DNA of 64,000 bases from Psychromonas marina. Its GTDB lineage: Bacteria > Pseudomonadota > Gammaproteobacteria > Enterobacterales > Psychromonadaceae. Shown here one piece after another: positions 10,449 to 20,343 of the stretch (position 1 is its first letter; each line of letters starts with the position of its first letter). Below the pieces are notes generated by a model, which ran no database searches, was not told the DNA's origin, and saw only the letters and a list, made by a program, of their open reading frames with translations. The position numbers were made by a program, and so were the translations under genes. The stretch covers positions 1-64,000 of the forward strand of contig NZ_BSPQ01000016.1 of assembly GCF_030161115.1 (NCBI RefSeq). Direction: 5' to 3'.

Positions 10449-11045
10449 ATGCTCTCGTTATATCTCACTTATACCCTCTCAATTGCGTTACTTATTTCCT
10501 CTCCGGGGCCTGTTATTGCGTTAGTTATTTCCGATTCAAAGCATGGTTGGCCAACAGGTACCATTTGGGGCGGTGCAATATCGGCATTTTTGTTACTTGT
10601 TTGTTCGTTGTTTGTCATACATTTTGCACTGGTTATTGATGAAGTTTTATTAGATTGGGGCAGGGTAGTTGGTGGCTTGTATCTTGGTTATCTTGGTGTC
10701 TCAATATTATTCAGTAAACAGCAGTACTCAATTGTTAAATCTCATCATCATGACTGCTTTTGGCGTACCATGAAAGTAGGCTTATCAAATCCTAAAGACA
10801 TTCTCTTCTTCCTTGCCTTTTTACCGTCATTTATTGTCAGTGGACAATCTTTTGTCGAACAGTCGATGATCTTCGTTGGAATTTGGCTGGTGGTTGATAT
10901 GTTGATCATGGTGGCTTATGCAGGCGTTGCGAAAAAGTTATTAGTTTATAAACGCTGTCAAACCCTCTTGTTTTATCTGCCGGGCGTATTCATGAGTATG
11001 GTTGGTGTTATTTCAATCTATCTAGGGCTATCAAATTTGTTTTGA
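10449..11045 (+). CDS. LysE/RhtB-family amino acid exporter
   Basis: Inner-membrane protein of 198 residues with about six hydrophobic segments, typical of the LysE/RhtB superfamily that exports amino acids such as lysine, threonine or homoserine. The signature SSPGPVIALVIS is at about residues 17-28, and the GLSNPKDILFFLAFLP segment near 117 matches the conserved NPKxxLFF motif. It starts at an ATG after TGGAG. It sits 48 bases after the NlpC/P60 gene in the same direction, but the two functions are not obviously linked. The substrate cannot be told from sequence. Confidence 0.9.
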   Translation: MLSLYLTYTLSIALLISSPGPVIALVISDSKHGWPTGTIWGGAISAFLLLVCSLFVIHFALVIDEVLLDWGRVVGGLYLGYLGVSILFSKQQYSIVKSHHHDCFWRTMKVGLSNPKDILFFLAFLPSFIVSGQSFVEQSMIFVGIWLVVDMLIMVAYAGVAKKLLVYKRCQTLLFYLPGVFMSMVGVISIYLGLSNLF

Positions 11046-11048
11046 GTT

Positions 11049-11073
11049 AAGAGCTTCGAATCCCGAAGCTCTT
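11049..11073. terminator. Hairpin between convergent exporter and roxA genes
   Basis: Perfect 10-bp stem AAGAGCTTCG / CGAAGCTCTT with a 5-base loop in the 41-base gap between two convergent genes. T runs are poor on both strands, so it is a likely but not classic bidirectional terminator. Confidence 0.6.
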
Positions 11074-11086
11074 GCTCAACTTGTAT

Positions 11087-12217
11087 TTAAAGTGCGTACC
11101 AGTAGCCTTTATTAATCAATTTAGTGAACAGATCTTGTGCTTGTTGGTTACCCTCTAATAGCTCAAGTAACTCACTTGCGACCTCATCTTGGTCACATAA
11201 AAGCTGTCCGAGTTCGATACAGTCAGTGACATCATAGGTTTCGGCATTAATAAAAATAGTGCTTGGGGTCTGTTCAAAGTAGATCGCACGTAAACCGCCT
11301 AAGCGAATAAATTGAGCCCCTTCGTTTAACTCAGCAATCACTTCTTCATTGGTGTGTGCGACTTCCGGTGGCGCAAGGTCTAAATCGTGTTTTGCATCGC
11401 TGAGCATTTTACCCATCCACGGTATTAACTGCTCCGGGGTTGCACAGTTCGCTAACATGACGCGATGTAATTCATGTAACTCTTGGTCTTCAACACGCCC
11501 AGGCTTTTCACGTTGCTGCATTACTCTATCGGTATAACGTTCTGCATTTTCATTGTTATCGATGAGGTGATCGGCAAAGCCACTTAATAAGTCATTCTGA
11601 TCTGGTGCACGGAAACCGACACTGTAATTCATCGATGGCTCAATGGCGTAACCTTCATGGGGAAAACCAACAGGAATATATAAGATATCGCCTGGTTCAA
11701 GTTCAACATCAATAATTGCATCAAAGGCTTCACAATGCTTTAGTGCACCATGGGCAGCAAATTCAACTAATGCTTTTCTGTCGCCTACACGCCAATGACG
11801 TTTGCCTAGCCCTTGAATAATAAACACATCGTAGTTATCGATATGAGGGCCTACGCCACCTCCCGGTGTTGAGTAACTGATCATCAGATCATCGATGCGC
11901 CAATTAGGTAAAAAACGAAAAGGACGAACCAGTTGTTGTGCATCTTCATGCCAATTATCAACCGCTTGAATAAGCAACGTTGCGCCATCAGCATCTAACC
12001 TTTCAAAGCTTTCAAAAGGCCCACACTCTGCCTGCCATTGTTGGTTTCCATCTTGATAAACAAGGCGACTCTCTATCTCTTCTTCCATTGCAAGACCTGC
12101 AATTTCATCAGGAAGAATTGGATCATTAAAATCACTAAAGCCTTGTTTGATCACCGTTGGCTTTTTTTGCCAATAGGTATCAAGAAAATCGTTTATATCT
12201 AAATTAAGTTCGAACAT
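11087..12217 (-). CDS. roxA: 50S ribosomal protein L16 arginine hydroxylase (cupin)
   Basis: Fe(II)/2-oxoglutarate oxygenase of the RoxA (YcfD) type, which hydroxylates an arginine of ribosomal protein L16. With the ATG at 12217 the protein has 376 residues (E. coli 373). The iron ligands fall exactly where they do in E. coli RoxA: His125 and Asp127 in GPHIDNYD, and His187 in GFPHEGY. The N-terminal part has the WQKKPTVIKQGF motif and the C-terminal part is the winged-helix dimer region. The start was moved inward from an upstream ATG because AGAGG lies six bases before 12217 and the family starts there. It is monocistronic and transcribed toward the LysE-type gene. Confidence 0.94.
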   Translation of the reverse strand: MFELNLDINDFLDTYWQKKPTVIKQGFSDFNDPILPDEIAGLAMEEEIESRLVYQDGNQQWQAECGPFESFERLDADGATLLIQAVDNWHEDAQQLVRPFRFLPNWRIDDLMISYSTPGGGVGPHIDNYDVFIIQGLGKRHWRVGDRKALVEFAAHGALKHCEAFDAIIDVELEPGDILYIPVGFPHEGYAIEPSMNYSVGFRAPDQNDLLSGFADHLIDNNENAERYTDRVMQQREKPGRVEDQELHELHRVMLANCATPEQLIPWMGKMLSDAKHDLDLAPPEVAHTNEEVIAELNEGAQFIRLGGLRAIYFEQTPSTIFINAETYDVTDCIELGQLLCDQDEVASELLELLEGNQQAQDLFTKLINKGYWYAL

Positions 12218-12432
12218 GGGAAACCTCTGAAAAATAGTATCTACTTTCATTGTAAGCGCTTAGGGCAGAAAAGAAAGAGCCATAGACAATAACTCGCTGC
12301 TGTTGTTTTTTTAAATGCACTTTATGTGAATGGCTCTGAACATCAAATCTGCCTGTTGGTGGTCAGTGTAAGCGTTTATATCACTTTCGCGATCATCTGA
12401 AATTGCTCGCTTTGTACTCATATTAACGTTAC

Positions 12433-12463
12433 TGTGATCGGCCGCTTATAGAAATTGATCACA
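12433..12463 (+). promoter_or_regulatory. Inverted repeat upstream of the EamA permease ribosome site
   Basis: TGTGATC (12433-12439) and GATCACA (12457-12463) form a perfect 7-bp inverted repeat that abuts the AAGGAG site. It could be an operator or a hairpin affecting translation; the regulator is unknown. Confidence 0.4.
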
Positions 12464-12474
12464 AGGAGGTGAGT

Positions 12475-13413
12475 ATGACGTTACCCATTCATAATGTGCC
12501 AACGAGGTTTAATAAAATTTCAGGTCTATTAGCTGGCCTTGCAGTGGTGATGATTTGGTCTGGCTGGATCATTGTTTCTAAATGGGGGCTTTCTCGTGCT
12601 TTAACGGTTTGGGACGTGACAGGGATACGTTTTGCAACGGCGGGTTCTATTGTTCTGCTGTATGCAATAATCGCAAGACACCCTTTAAAATCGATTTTTA
12701 CCTTACCGGTTATTATCTGTAGTTTATGCTGTGGTGTACTGTATGTTGGTGCAGGGTTAATTGGATTATTAATGTCAGATGCGGCTAATACCGGCGTGAT
12801 CATTAATGGTACGTTGCCTATTTTATGCGCTGCAATTCTCTTTATTTGGAAGAAAGTACGTTTAAATCGTCCTCAATACCTTGGTGTGTTGCTTATTCTA
12901 GTGGCCAATACGTTACTGTTTACCAGCTCTGGTGGCGCAACATTGGCTGCTTTACTGTGGTTACTGGTTGCGGCATTTTTTCTAGCATTTTATTCGATTT
13001 CAATGAAAGTCTGGGGGATTAACCTAAAAACCATTATGATTTCAGTCCCCGTGATTAATGCACTTTTTTTTACCCCTATATGGTTTTTCTTACCGAGTAA
13101 TTTGGCCTCTGCACCAGTGAATGAAATTTTATTGCAGGGATTTTATCAGGGTATTGTGGTGAGTATTTGTGCACTATTTTTCATGACCTATTCCATTAAT
13201 AAATTGGGGGCAGTCTCTGCATCCACCGTGATGGCGCTAGTACCTATTATGTCGGCATTATTAGCAATGCTCTTTTTAGAACAACAAATTACCTTTCAGG
13301 TTGGTATATCCATTGTAATTTGCTCAATTGGCATCGCTTGCTATAGTGCATTACAACCGATGCTGATGTGGTTAAACAGACACAAAAAAGGCAACCCGAA
13401 GGTTGCCTCTTGA
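12475..13413 (+). CDS. EamA/DMT-superfamily permease
   Basis: Inner-membrane drug/metabolite transporter of 312 residues with about ten hydrophobic segments in two homologous EamA halves. The first half begins near GLAVVMIWSGWIIVSKWGL (about 16-34). The second half shows ALVPIMSALLAMLFLEQQ, a typical EamA repeat ending. The ATG at 12475 lies six bases from a strong AAGGAGG site (12463-12469); a GTG at 12469 lies inside that site and is unlikely. Substrates of the family range over amino acids, nucleosides and cofactors and cannot be told here. Its last codons overlap the purB terminator on the other strand. Confidence 0.88.
   Translation: MTLPIHNVPTRFNKISGLLAGLAVVMIWSGWIIVSKWGLSRALTVWDVTGIRFATAGSIVLLYAIIARHPLKSIFTLPVIICSLCCGVLYVGAGLIGLLMSDAANTGVIINGTLPILCAAILFIWKKVRLNRPQYLGVLLILVANTLLFTSSGGATLAALLWLLVAAFFLAFYSISMKVWGINLKTIMISVPVINALFFTPIWFFLPSNLASAPVNEILLQGFYQGIVVSICALFFMTYSINKLGAVSASTVMALVPIMSALLAMLFLEQQITFQVGISIVICSIGIACYSALQPMLMWLNRHKKGNPKVAS
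13384..13408 (-). terminator. Rho-independent terminator of purB, inside the convergent gene's end
   Basis: Read on the minus strand, the stem AGGCAACC / GGTTGCCT is capped by a UUCG tetraloop and followed by six T. It begins 29 bases after the purB stop and lies within the last codons of the convergent EamA gene. Confidence 0.9.
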
Positions 13414-13436
13414 AAAGATAGTTTAAGCGTTAGGGC

Positions 13437-14816
<1,380 letters not shown>

Positions 14817-14934
14817 CTAAGATATGTAGGTTGTTTAAATAGTAGTGTACTTAACTCGTTGTTAGCCATTAGTTATATAGGCCTCAAACCTAAATTCCAT
14901 CTAGGTTTGATTGTCTGTTGCTTTTGACTTTGCT

Positions 14935-14964
14935 AAAAGCTGACGGCAAATAACTGACAGCTTA
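14935..14964. repeat. Dispersed AGCTGACAG hairpin element, copy 1 (hflD-purB gap)
   Basis: An imperfect hairpin with AAAGCTGACGG and CTGACAGCTTA halves. Related elements occur at 52763-52794 and, more degenerate, near 61483-61515. On the minus strand it ends with a short T run just after hflD, so it could attenuate read-through into purB. Confidence 0.55.
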
Positions 14965-14971
14965 TTTTTAT

Positions 14972-15601
14972 TTATACTCGTTGTAAATTTTGTTTTGCTT
15001 GGTGAATCATTGCTTTACGTGAGAACAATAATTGACGACGTTGGCCGCCTATTTGACGCCACAATACCGCTGCACGTACGCCAGAAAGCAATAATGCACG
15101 AATTTTATGTTGCGTGATCACTTGTTGTAAGCAGGATGGTTTACCGTTAACCTGAATTTTAGGGCCAAGGCTACTAATGATATCTTTATAGATGCCATCT
15201 AAGTTAGCCAGTACGCTCTCATCACTGATGTCAAAGTGAGTAAGCTGTCGATTAACTTGATTGATACGCTCACCTAACATATTCATTGCTGAACCGTTAC
15301 TGGTGAGTTTTTTCTCTAACGCAATCATGCCAACTACGTATTTAGTCACTTGCAGGTTACGTTGGTTATTAGGGTTATCAAGCTGCTCAACCATGCTTTT
15401 AAAGCCAACTTCTAAACAAGCATAACCACCAAAGGTATCAACGGGACTGTCACTGTCTACCGCCATGATTGATTTTAGTGAGGCTTCAAAGGCGTCGATA
15501 TTTGGACACAAGCCCGTAGTTGCAATTTTATCAACAAGGTAAGCAGCTTGTGTCATCGCTGCAAAGGCGATAACACGAGAAGGAAGATCATGATAAGACA
15601 T
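14972..15601 (-). CDS. hflD: High frequency lysogenization protein HflD homolog
   Basis: A 209-residue, mostly helical cytoplasmic protein of the HflD (YcfC) family; E. coli HflD has 213 residues and was described as a factor affecting lambda CII stability. Matching stretches include RVIAFAAMTQAAYLVDKIA (about 9-27) and the C-terminal IRALLLSGVRAAVLWRQIGG, which is the best conserved part. It begins two bases after the mnmA stop codon, so the two are translationally linked. The native function in phage-free cells is not settled. Confidence 0.95.
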   Translation of the reverse strand: MSYHDLPSRVIAFAAMTQAAYLVDKIATTGLCPNIDAFEASLKSIMAVDSDSPVDTFGGYACLEVGFKSMVEQLDNPNNQRNLQVTKYVVGMIALEKKLTSNGSAMNMLGERINQVNRQLTHFDISDESVLANLDGIYKDIISSLGPKIQVNGKPSCLQQVITQHKIRALLLSGVRAAVLWRQIGGQRRQLLFSRKAMIHQAKQNLQRV

Positions 15602-15603
15602 AA

Positions 15604-16713
15604 TTAGTTTTTCTCTTGTAGATGTTGCTCAATAATCGCGCCACCAAGACACACTTCATCGAGATAAAATACCGCAGACTGACCCGGTGTAACTGCCGCT
15701 TGTGGGGTATCAAAAATCACCTCTAGCGTATCATCATCAATTGGGTTGACCGTACAAGGAATATCAGTTTGGCGGTAACGTGTTTTCACCGTACATTTAA
15801 AGCTTTCTTTCTTTGCTGTTCTATCTACCCAATCACACTGTTTTGCGATTAAGCCGTAAGAGAATAACGCAGGGTGATCAGCACCCTGTGCAACAAGCAG
15901 GCGGTTGTTATCCATATCTTTACCCACAACATACCATGGGTTTTCATTCGAGTTTTGCATGCCGCCAATACCTAAACCTTTACGTTGGCCTAGCGTATGG
16001 TACATCAACCCTTGGTGTTGACCGATCACTTCACCCGTTGGCGTCACAATATCGCCCGGCTGTGCTGGCAGGTATTCCTGCAAGAAATCAGTAAATTTAC
16101 GCTCACCGATAAAACAGATACCGGTACTGTCTTTTTTGTTCGCTGTAATTAAGTCTTGTTCTTCCGCGATACGGCGTACTTCTGGTTTCTCTAACTCACC
16201 GACTGGGAATAGTGTTTGTGCTATCTGTTCTTCACCAACGGCATACAGGAAGTAACTTTGGTCTTTGTTGCCATCAACACCACGTAATAATTGTGCGTGA
16301 CCATCGACATCACGACGGCGACAATAATGACCCGTTGCGATAAAGTCTGCGCCTAAATCTTCTGCGGCAAACTCCAAAAACGCTTTGAATTTAATCTCTT
16401 TATTACACATGATATCAGGATTAGGCGTACGTCCTGCTTTGTATTCTGCTAAGAAATGTTCAAAAACATTATCCCAGTATTCAGCAGAAAAATTGATCGT
16501 GTGTAGCTTAATGCCTAATTTATCACACACCGATTTAGCATCGATAAGATCCTGAGCGGCAGCACAATACTCATCGGTATCGTCCTCTTCCCAGTTCTTC
16601 ATGAATAGCCCTTCAACTTGATATCCCTGCTGCTGTAAAAGGTAAGCAGATACAGATGAATCAACACCACCGGAAATACCGACGATCACTTTAATTTGGC
16701 TATTGTCTTGCAT
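15604..16713 (-). CDS. mnmA: tRNA-specific 2-thiouridylase MnmA
   Basis: Adds sulfur to the wobble uridine of Lys, Glu and Gln tRNAs, using ATP and sulfur relayed by the Tus proteins. With the ATG at 16713 it has 369 residues (E. coli 368). The PP-loop SGGVDSS is at about residues 14-20. The two catalytic cysteines are in [12 protein letters not shown] (about 100) and [11 protein letters not shown] (about 200). The start has a good AGGAGA site; the longer frame reaching 16761 is not needed. It is the first gene of mnmA-hflD-purB. Confidence 0.97.
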   Translation of the reverse strand: MQDNSQIKVIVGISGGVDSSVSAYLLQQQGYQVEGLFMKNWEEDDTDEYCAAAQDLIDAKSVCDKLGIKLHTINFSAEYWDNVFEHFLAEYKAGRTPNPDIMCNKEIKFKAFLEFAAEDLGADFIATGHYCRRRDVDGHAQLLRGVDGNKDQSYFLYAVGEEQIAQTLFPVGELEKPEVRRIAEEQDLITANKKDSTGICFIGERKFTDFLQEYLPAQPGDIVTPTGEVIGQHQGLMYHTLGQRKGLGIGGMQNSNENPWYVVGKDMDNNRLLVAQGADHPALFSYGLIAKQCDWVDRTAKKESFKCTVKTRYRQTDIPCTVNPIDDDTLEVIFDTPQAAVTPGQSAVFYLDEVCLGGAIIEQHLQEKN

Positions 16714-17560
16714 AATAAATTCTCCTACTAATTTGAGGCGAGATTTTAACAGAAAACCCACACAATTGAACTAATAATGTCAGTTAGCTTACAGCATCAA
16801 AGTTGGGCGGAATTGCCCTGATAGTTAGCATTCTATATGGGTACGATTTAATGGATAACAAGGCTAGTAATTAAAGCCATTTGTACACGAGTGGATTGTT
16901 AAGCATTAAATTAGAGGGCGGTTATCGCTTCGTTCGACCGACCGAACCGCCAGAGAGCTTACTCTTTGCCTACAAAACGTTGCTTTACCTATCCTGATGA
17001 ATGTAAGGGGAAAGTGAGGCGCGCTTTAATAACGTGGTAGTACATCTCCATATGTGAGCTTTGAAAAATGACCTGCGAATATCTATCGTTATCTTATTCG
17101 ACTGTTGTAATGAGGGGCTTTTACTTATTTATTGCACCGATGACAAGGCTATTTATAGTATTTAAACCAATATGCGTTAAAAAGGATTAACTAGCGCCTG
17201 TAAATAGGTTGTTACAGCATTATTAATTTAAATTTAAAATAATTGAGTGAATATTCGAACACTATTTTTACCTCAGCCATTATTTCTAACTTCTTTATCC
17301 ATCGTCCTTTTTTTAAAAATTGAATATTGCAGGCTTAAAGTAAGCTTATTTCGTGATTAAATTTTAAATAATATTCACATTATTTGTTCTTTTTAATGTG
17401 CATAAAAATCTTTTTATTGTGTTTTTTTTATTCATTTTATTAAGGGGTTATTTCTGTTTTATTAAAGAAATATAACGTTTTTCTTATTGATTTTTAGCTG
17501 AAAATTAGTCGATGGGAACAAAATCGTTAAATTTTCGCTATGTTTTTAATGTTGAATTTT

Positions 17561-17576
17561 AGTGACTTACATCACG
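17561..17576. promoter_or_regulatory. CRP/FNR-type palindromic site
   Basis: AGTGACTTACATCACG matches the CRP consensus TGTGA-N6-TCACA at eight of ten positions. It lies about 390 bases before the decarboxylase ATG, which is distant, so its target is not certain. Confidence 0.5.
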
Positions 17577-17838
17577 ATTTTTTTGAGGGGTTATTTTTAG
17601 CATATTAAAAACAGCTTGTTTTCCTTTTTACTTTTCATCGTTTTTCAGTCAGACAAATATGCATAGTCTGGCATTTTAAATTCTTTTTTTTACAAAAAAC
17701 ACATTCTGTTTCACTGTATTTTATATCGCAAATAATTTGATTTTAAATTAACTGCTACTATTGTTTGTTTTTCGTACAGGTGTGATTTCATCCGGCTTCT
17801 ACCTGTCAAACCAGAACAAATATTCAGATGATTTTGGG

Positions 17839-17863
17839 CTTTGTAGGATTGTGTCCTACAAAG
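17839..17863 (+). promoter_or_regulatory. Leader hairpin before the first decarboxylase gene
   Basis: Perfect 10-bp stem CTTTGTAGGA / TCCTACAAAG with a TTGTG loop, 100 bases before the ATG. No T run follows, so it is more likely an mRNA 5' structure or an operator than a terminator. Confidence 0.55.
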
Positions 17864-17963
17864 ACGATTGTTTGTTGTCGAATAACTGCTCTATTCTCCA
17901 CAGCATAAATTAACATCAACAATTCGCCGCCATTAAGTGAAGCGAAAAAATAGGAATCAACAT

Positions 17964-20258
17964 ATGTATACACGCCAACCATTACCACCAAGATTATCAA
18001 AAGAGTTTTCTGTGCTTATCGTTGCTAATATTGATGAAGATACAGCAGTTAACAGAAGTGCAAATGAAATTTGTACTCATTTAGACAATGAAGGTATCGA
18101 AGTTGTTATTAGTAAAAATATTACTGATTTTGAAACATCGGTAACATCAAGTCCTGCATATAGCTGTGTCGTTGTGGGTTGGGGTATTTGCCAACAAGAC
18201 CAAGAAAAAGCATTAGCGGCGATTAAAGTATTAAACCAACGTTGTGCTGGCATTCCTATTATCCTTGGTGTAACCAAAGAAAATTCAGCTCATATTCCTC
18301 TTGAATTCTCTGAAGTAGTAGAAAGTGTTATTTACATTCCAGAAGATAGCCCTAAATTTATTGCCGGCCGAATTAAAGCTGCAGGTAAACGTTACTTAGA
18401 TTCTGTTTTACCTCCTTTCTTTGGTGCGATGGTTAACTTTGACGATACGCATGAATATTCATGGCATACACCAGGTCATACTGGCGGTACAGCATTTATG
18501 AAAACGGCTGTTGGTAAAGCATTCGTCGATTTTTACGGTGAGCAAATGTTGCGATCTGATCTTTCTGTTTCAGTTGGTGAATTAGGTTCATTAAATGACC
18601 ATAATGGTCCGGTTAAAGAAGCTGAAGATCACGCAGCTAAAGTCTTTGGTGCTGATTACACTTACTTTTCAGTTGGCGGAAGCTCTGCAAGTAATGAAAT
18701 TATCCTACATTCTGCTGTAACAGATGGCGATGCAGTATTAGTCGACCGTAACTGTCATAAATCACTTAACTACGCACTAAACATGTCAGGCGCTATGCCT
18801 ATCTACATGGTACCGCGCCGTAACGCACGTGGTGTTATCGGTCCTGTACCAAGTAGCCAAATGACAGCTGAAGCGATTCAACAAAAAATTGATGAAAGCC
18901 CGCTTCTTGCAGACAAAACAGTCACACCTGTATTAGCTGCGCTGACTAACTCTACATACGATGGTTTAACGTACAACGTTAAAAAAACAACGCGTGTATT
19001 AAGCGAAACAGTACCACGTATTCATTACGATGAAGCTTGGTATGCCTACGCACGTTTCAATGATCTTTATGAAGGACGTTACGGTATGCACCGTGGTGAG
19101 AGACATGAAGATGATGCAACAATCACAGTAACGCATTCAACACATAAGCTTTTAGCTGCGTTATCACAAGCATCAATGATTCACATTCGTTCAGGTAAAG
19201 TGCCTGTGAAACCTGCTTTATTCAACGAAGCGTTCATGATGCACACCTCTACTTCACCACAATACAGCATTATTGCATCAACAGATGTCTCTGCAAAAAT
19301 GATGGGTGACTCAGGTGAATACTTAACTGATGAATGTATCCAAGAAGCTATCTCATTCCGCCAAGCAATGGTGCGAATTAAATCTGAAATACAAGAAAGA
19401 AAACAAGATGATTGGTGGTTTGATGTATGGCAGCCAGACACAGTTGCAGGCACACCATTTAAAGATGTAGATCCACAAGTACTGAAAAAAGATAGCAGTG
19501 CATGGGTACTTCATCCAAATGAAAAATGGCATGGCTTTGGTGATTTAGGTGAAGATTACTGCATGCTTGATCCAATCAAAGTAACCGTATTAACACCAGG
19601 AATGGACATTGAAGGCGATCTTGAAGCTAATGGTATTCCTGCAACATTATTATCGTCATTCTTATCAAGCCGCGGCATCGTAGTTGAGAAAACAGAACCC
19701 TACTCAGTATTACTGTTGTTCTCTATTGGTGCTACGAAAGGTAAATGGGGTTCATTGGTTGCCGGCATGATGGAATTCAAAACTCATTATGATAATAACG
19801 CACCATTAACAACGGTATTACCTGATTTAGTAGCAAGCCACCCAACGCGTTATGAAGGTTTAGGTATTCGCGATCTTGCTCAAGAGATGCACCAAGCGAT
19901 TATTGATACCAAAATGTTAACCAGTATGGATGAAGCATTTACACAATTACCTACAGTGGTAAAAAGCCCACGTGAAACTTACGGGCAACTGGTTAAAGGT
20001 AATGTTGAATTAGTGCCGCTAACAGAGATGTTAAACCGTATTGCAGCTGTGCAAGTTGTACCTTACCCACCAGGTATCCCACTAATGATGCCAGGCGAAA
20101 AAGTGGAAGAGGGCAGTAAAGCGATTCTTGATTACTTACTTTCTTTACAAGATTTCGATGACCAATTCCCTGGTTTTGAGCACGATACACATGGTGTTGA
20201 GCTTGAAGAAAATGCAAATGGCGAGCTTGTTTACATGGCTTATTGCCTAACTGAATAA
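17964..20258 (+). CDS. Orn/Lys/Arg decarboxylase (AdiA-family), first paralog
   Basis: PLP-dependent fold-I decarboxylase of the inducible Orn/Lys/Arg class, acting on a basic amino acid in the cytoplasm and consuming a proton. The 764-aa protein has an N-terminal response-regulator-like wing domain (about 10-135), the linker EDSPKFIAGRI with PPFFGAM, the PLP core starting HEYSWHTPGHTGG (near 166), RNCHKS (near 259), the HYDEAWYAY aspartate motif near 354, and the PLP lysine at about 395 in THSTHKLLAALSQ. The C-terminal part has PYPPGIPLMMPGE. It starts at 17964 after AGGA; an upstream GTG at 17937 has no ribosome site. It differs clearly from its neighbour, notably SDLSVSVGELGSLNDH where AdiA has TDMGIERxxLGSLLDH, so a different substrate preference (ornithine or lysine) is possible. 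Confidence 0.93.
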   Translation: MYTRQPLPPRLSKEFSVLIVANIDEDTAVNRSANEICTHLDNEGIEVVISKNITDFETSVTSSPAYSCVVVGWGICQQDQEKALAAIKVLNQRCAGIPIILGVTKENSAHIPLEFSEVVESVIYIPEDSPKFIAGRIKAAGKRYLDSVLPPFFGAMVNFDDTHEYSWHTPGHTGGTAFMKTAVGKAFVDFYGEQMLRSDLSVSVGELGSLNDHNGPVKEAEDHAAKVFGADYTYFSVGGSSASNEIILHSAVTDGDAVLVDRNCHKSLNYALNMSGAMPIYMVPRRNARGVIGPVPSSQMTAEAIQQKIDESPLLADKTVTPVLAALTNSTYDGLTYNVKKTTRVLSETVPRIHYDEAWYAYARFNDLYEGRYGMHRGERHEDDATITVTHSTHKLLAALSQASMIHIRSGKVPVKPALFNEAFMMHTSTSPQYSIIASTDVSAKMMGDSGEYLTDECIQEAISFRQAMVRIKSEIQERKQDDWWFDVWQPDTVAGTPFKDVDPQVLKKDSSAWVLHPNEKWHGFGDLGEDYCMLDPIKVTVLTPGMDIEGDLEANGIPATLLSSFLSSRGIVVEKTEPYSVLLLFSIGATKGKWGSLVAGMMEFKTHYDNNAPLTTVLPDLVASHPTRYEGLGIRDLAQEMHQAIIDTKMLTSMDEAFTQLPTVVKSPRETYGQLVKGNVELVPLTEMLNRIAAVQVVPYPPGIPLMMPGEKVEEGSKAILDYLLSLQDFDDQFPGFEHDTHGVELEENANGELVYMAYCLTE

Positions 20259-20343
20259 CTGTTTTTATGGGCACTTTGGCAAAACTGTAGAAGTGCCCAG
20301 TTAAAAAATTTCAACTTATAAATTTTACAATTAGGATTTCAAT

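Larger units (their letters stand above)
16714..17963. other. Long intergenic region before the decarboxylase island
   Basis: A stretch of 1.25 kb without a convincing gene between divergent mnmA and the first decarboxylase. From about 17200 it becomes strongly AT-rich. It contains a 7-bp inverted repeat GGCGGTT / AACCGCC (16917-16951), a CRP-like site at 17561-17576 and a 10-bp hairpin at 17839-17863. It should carry the control region of the decarboxylase genes. Confidence 0.6.

Noticed and set aside
16714-17936. A degraded gene or tRNA in the long gap before the decarboxylases
   Set aside because: No coding frame of useful length, no cloverleaf and no recognisable protein remnant was seen.
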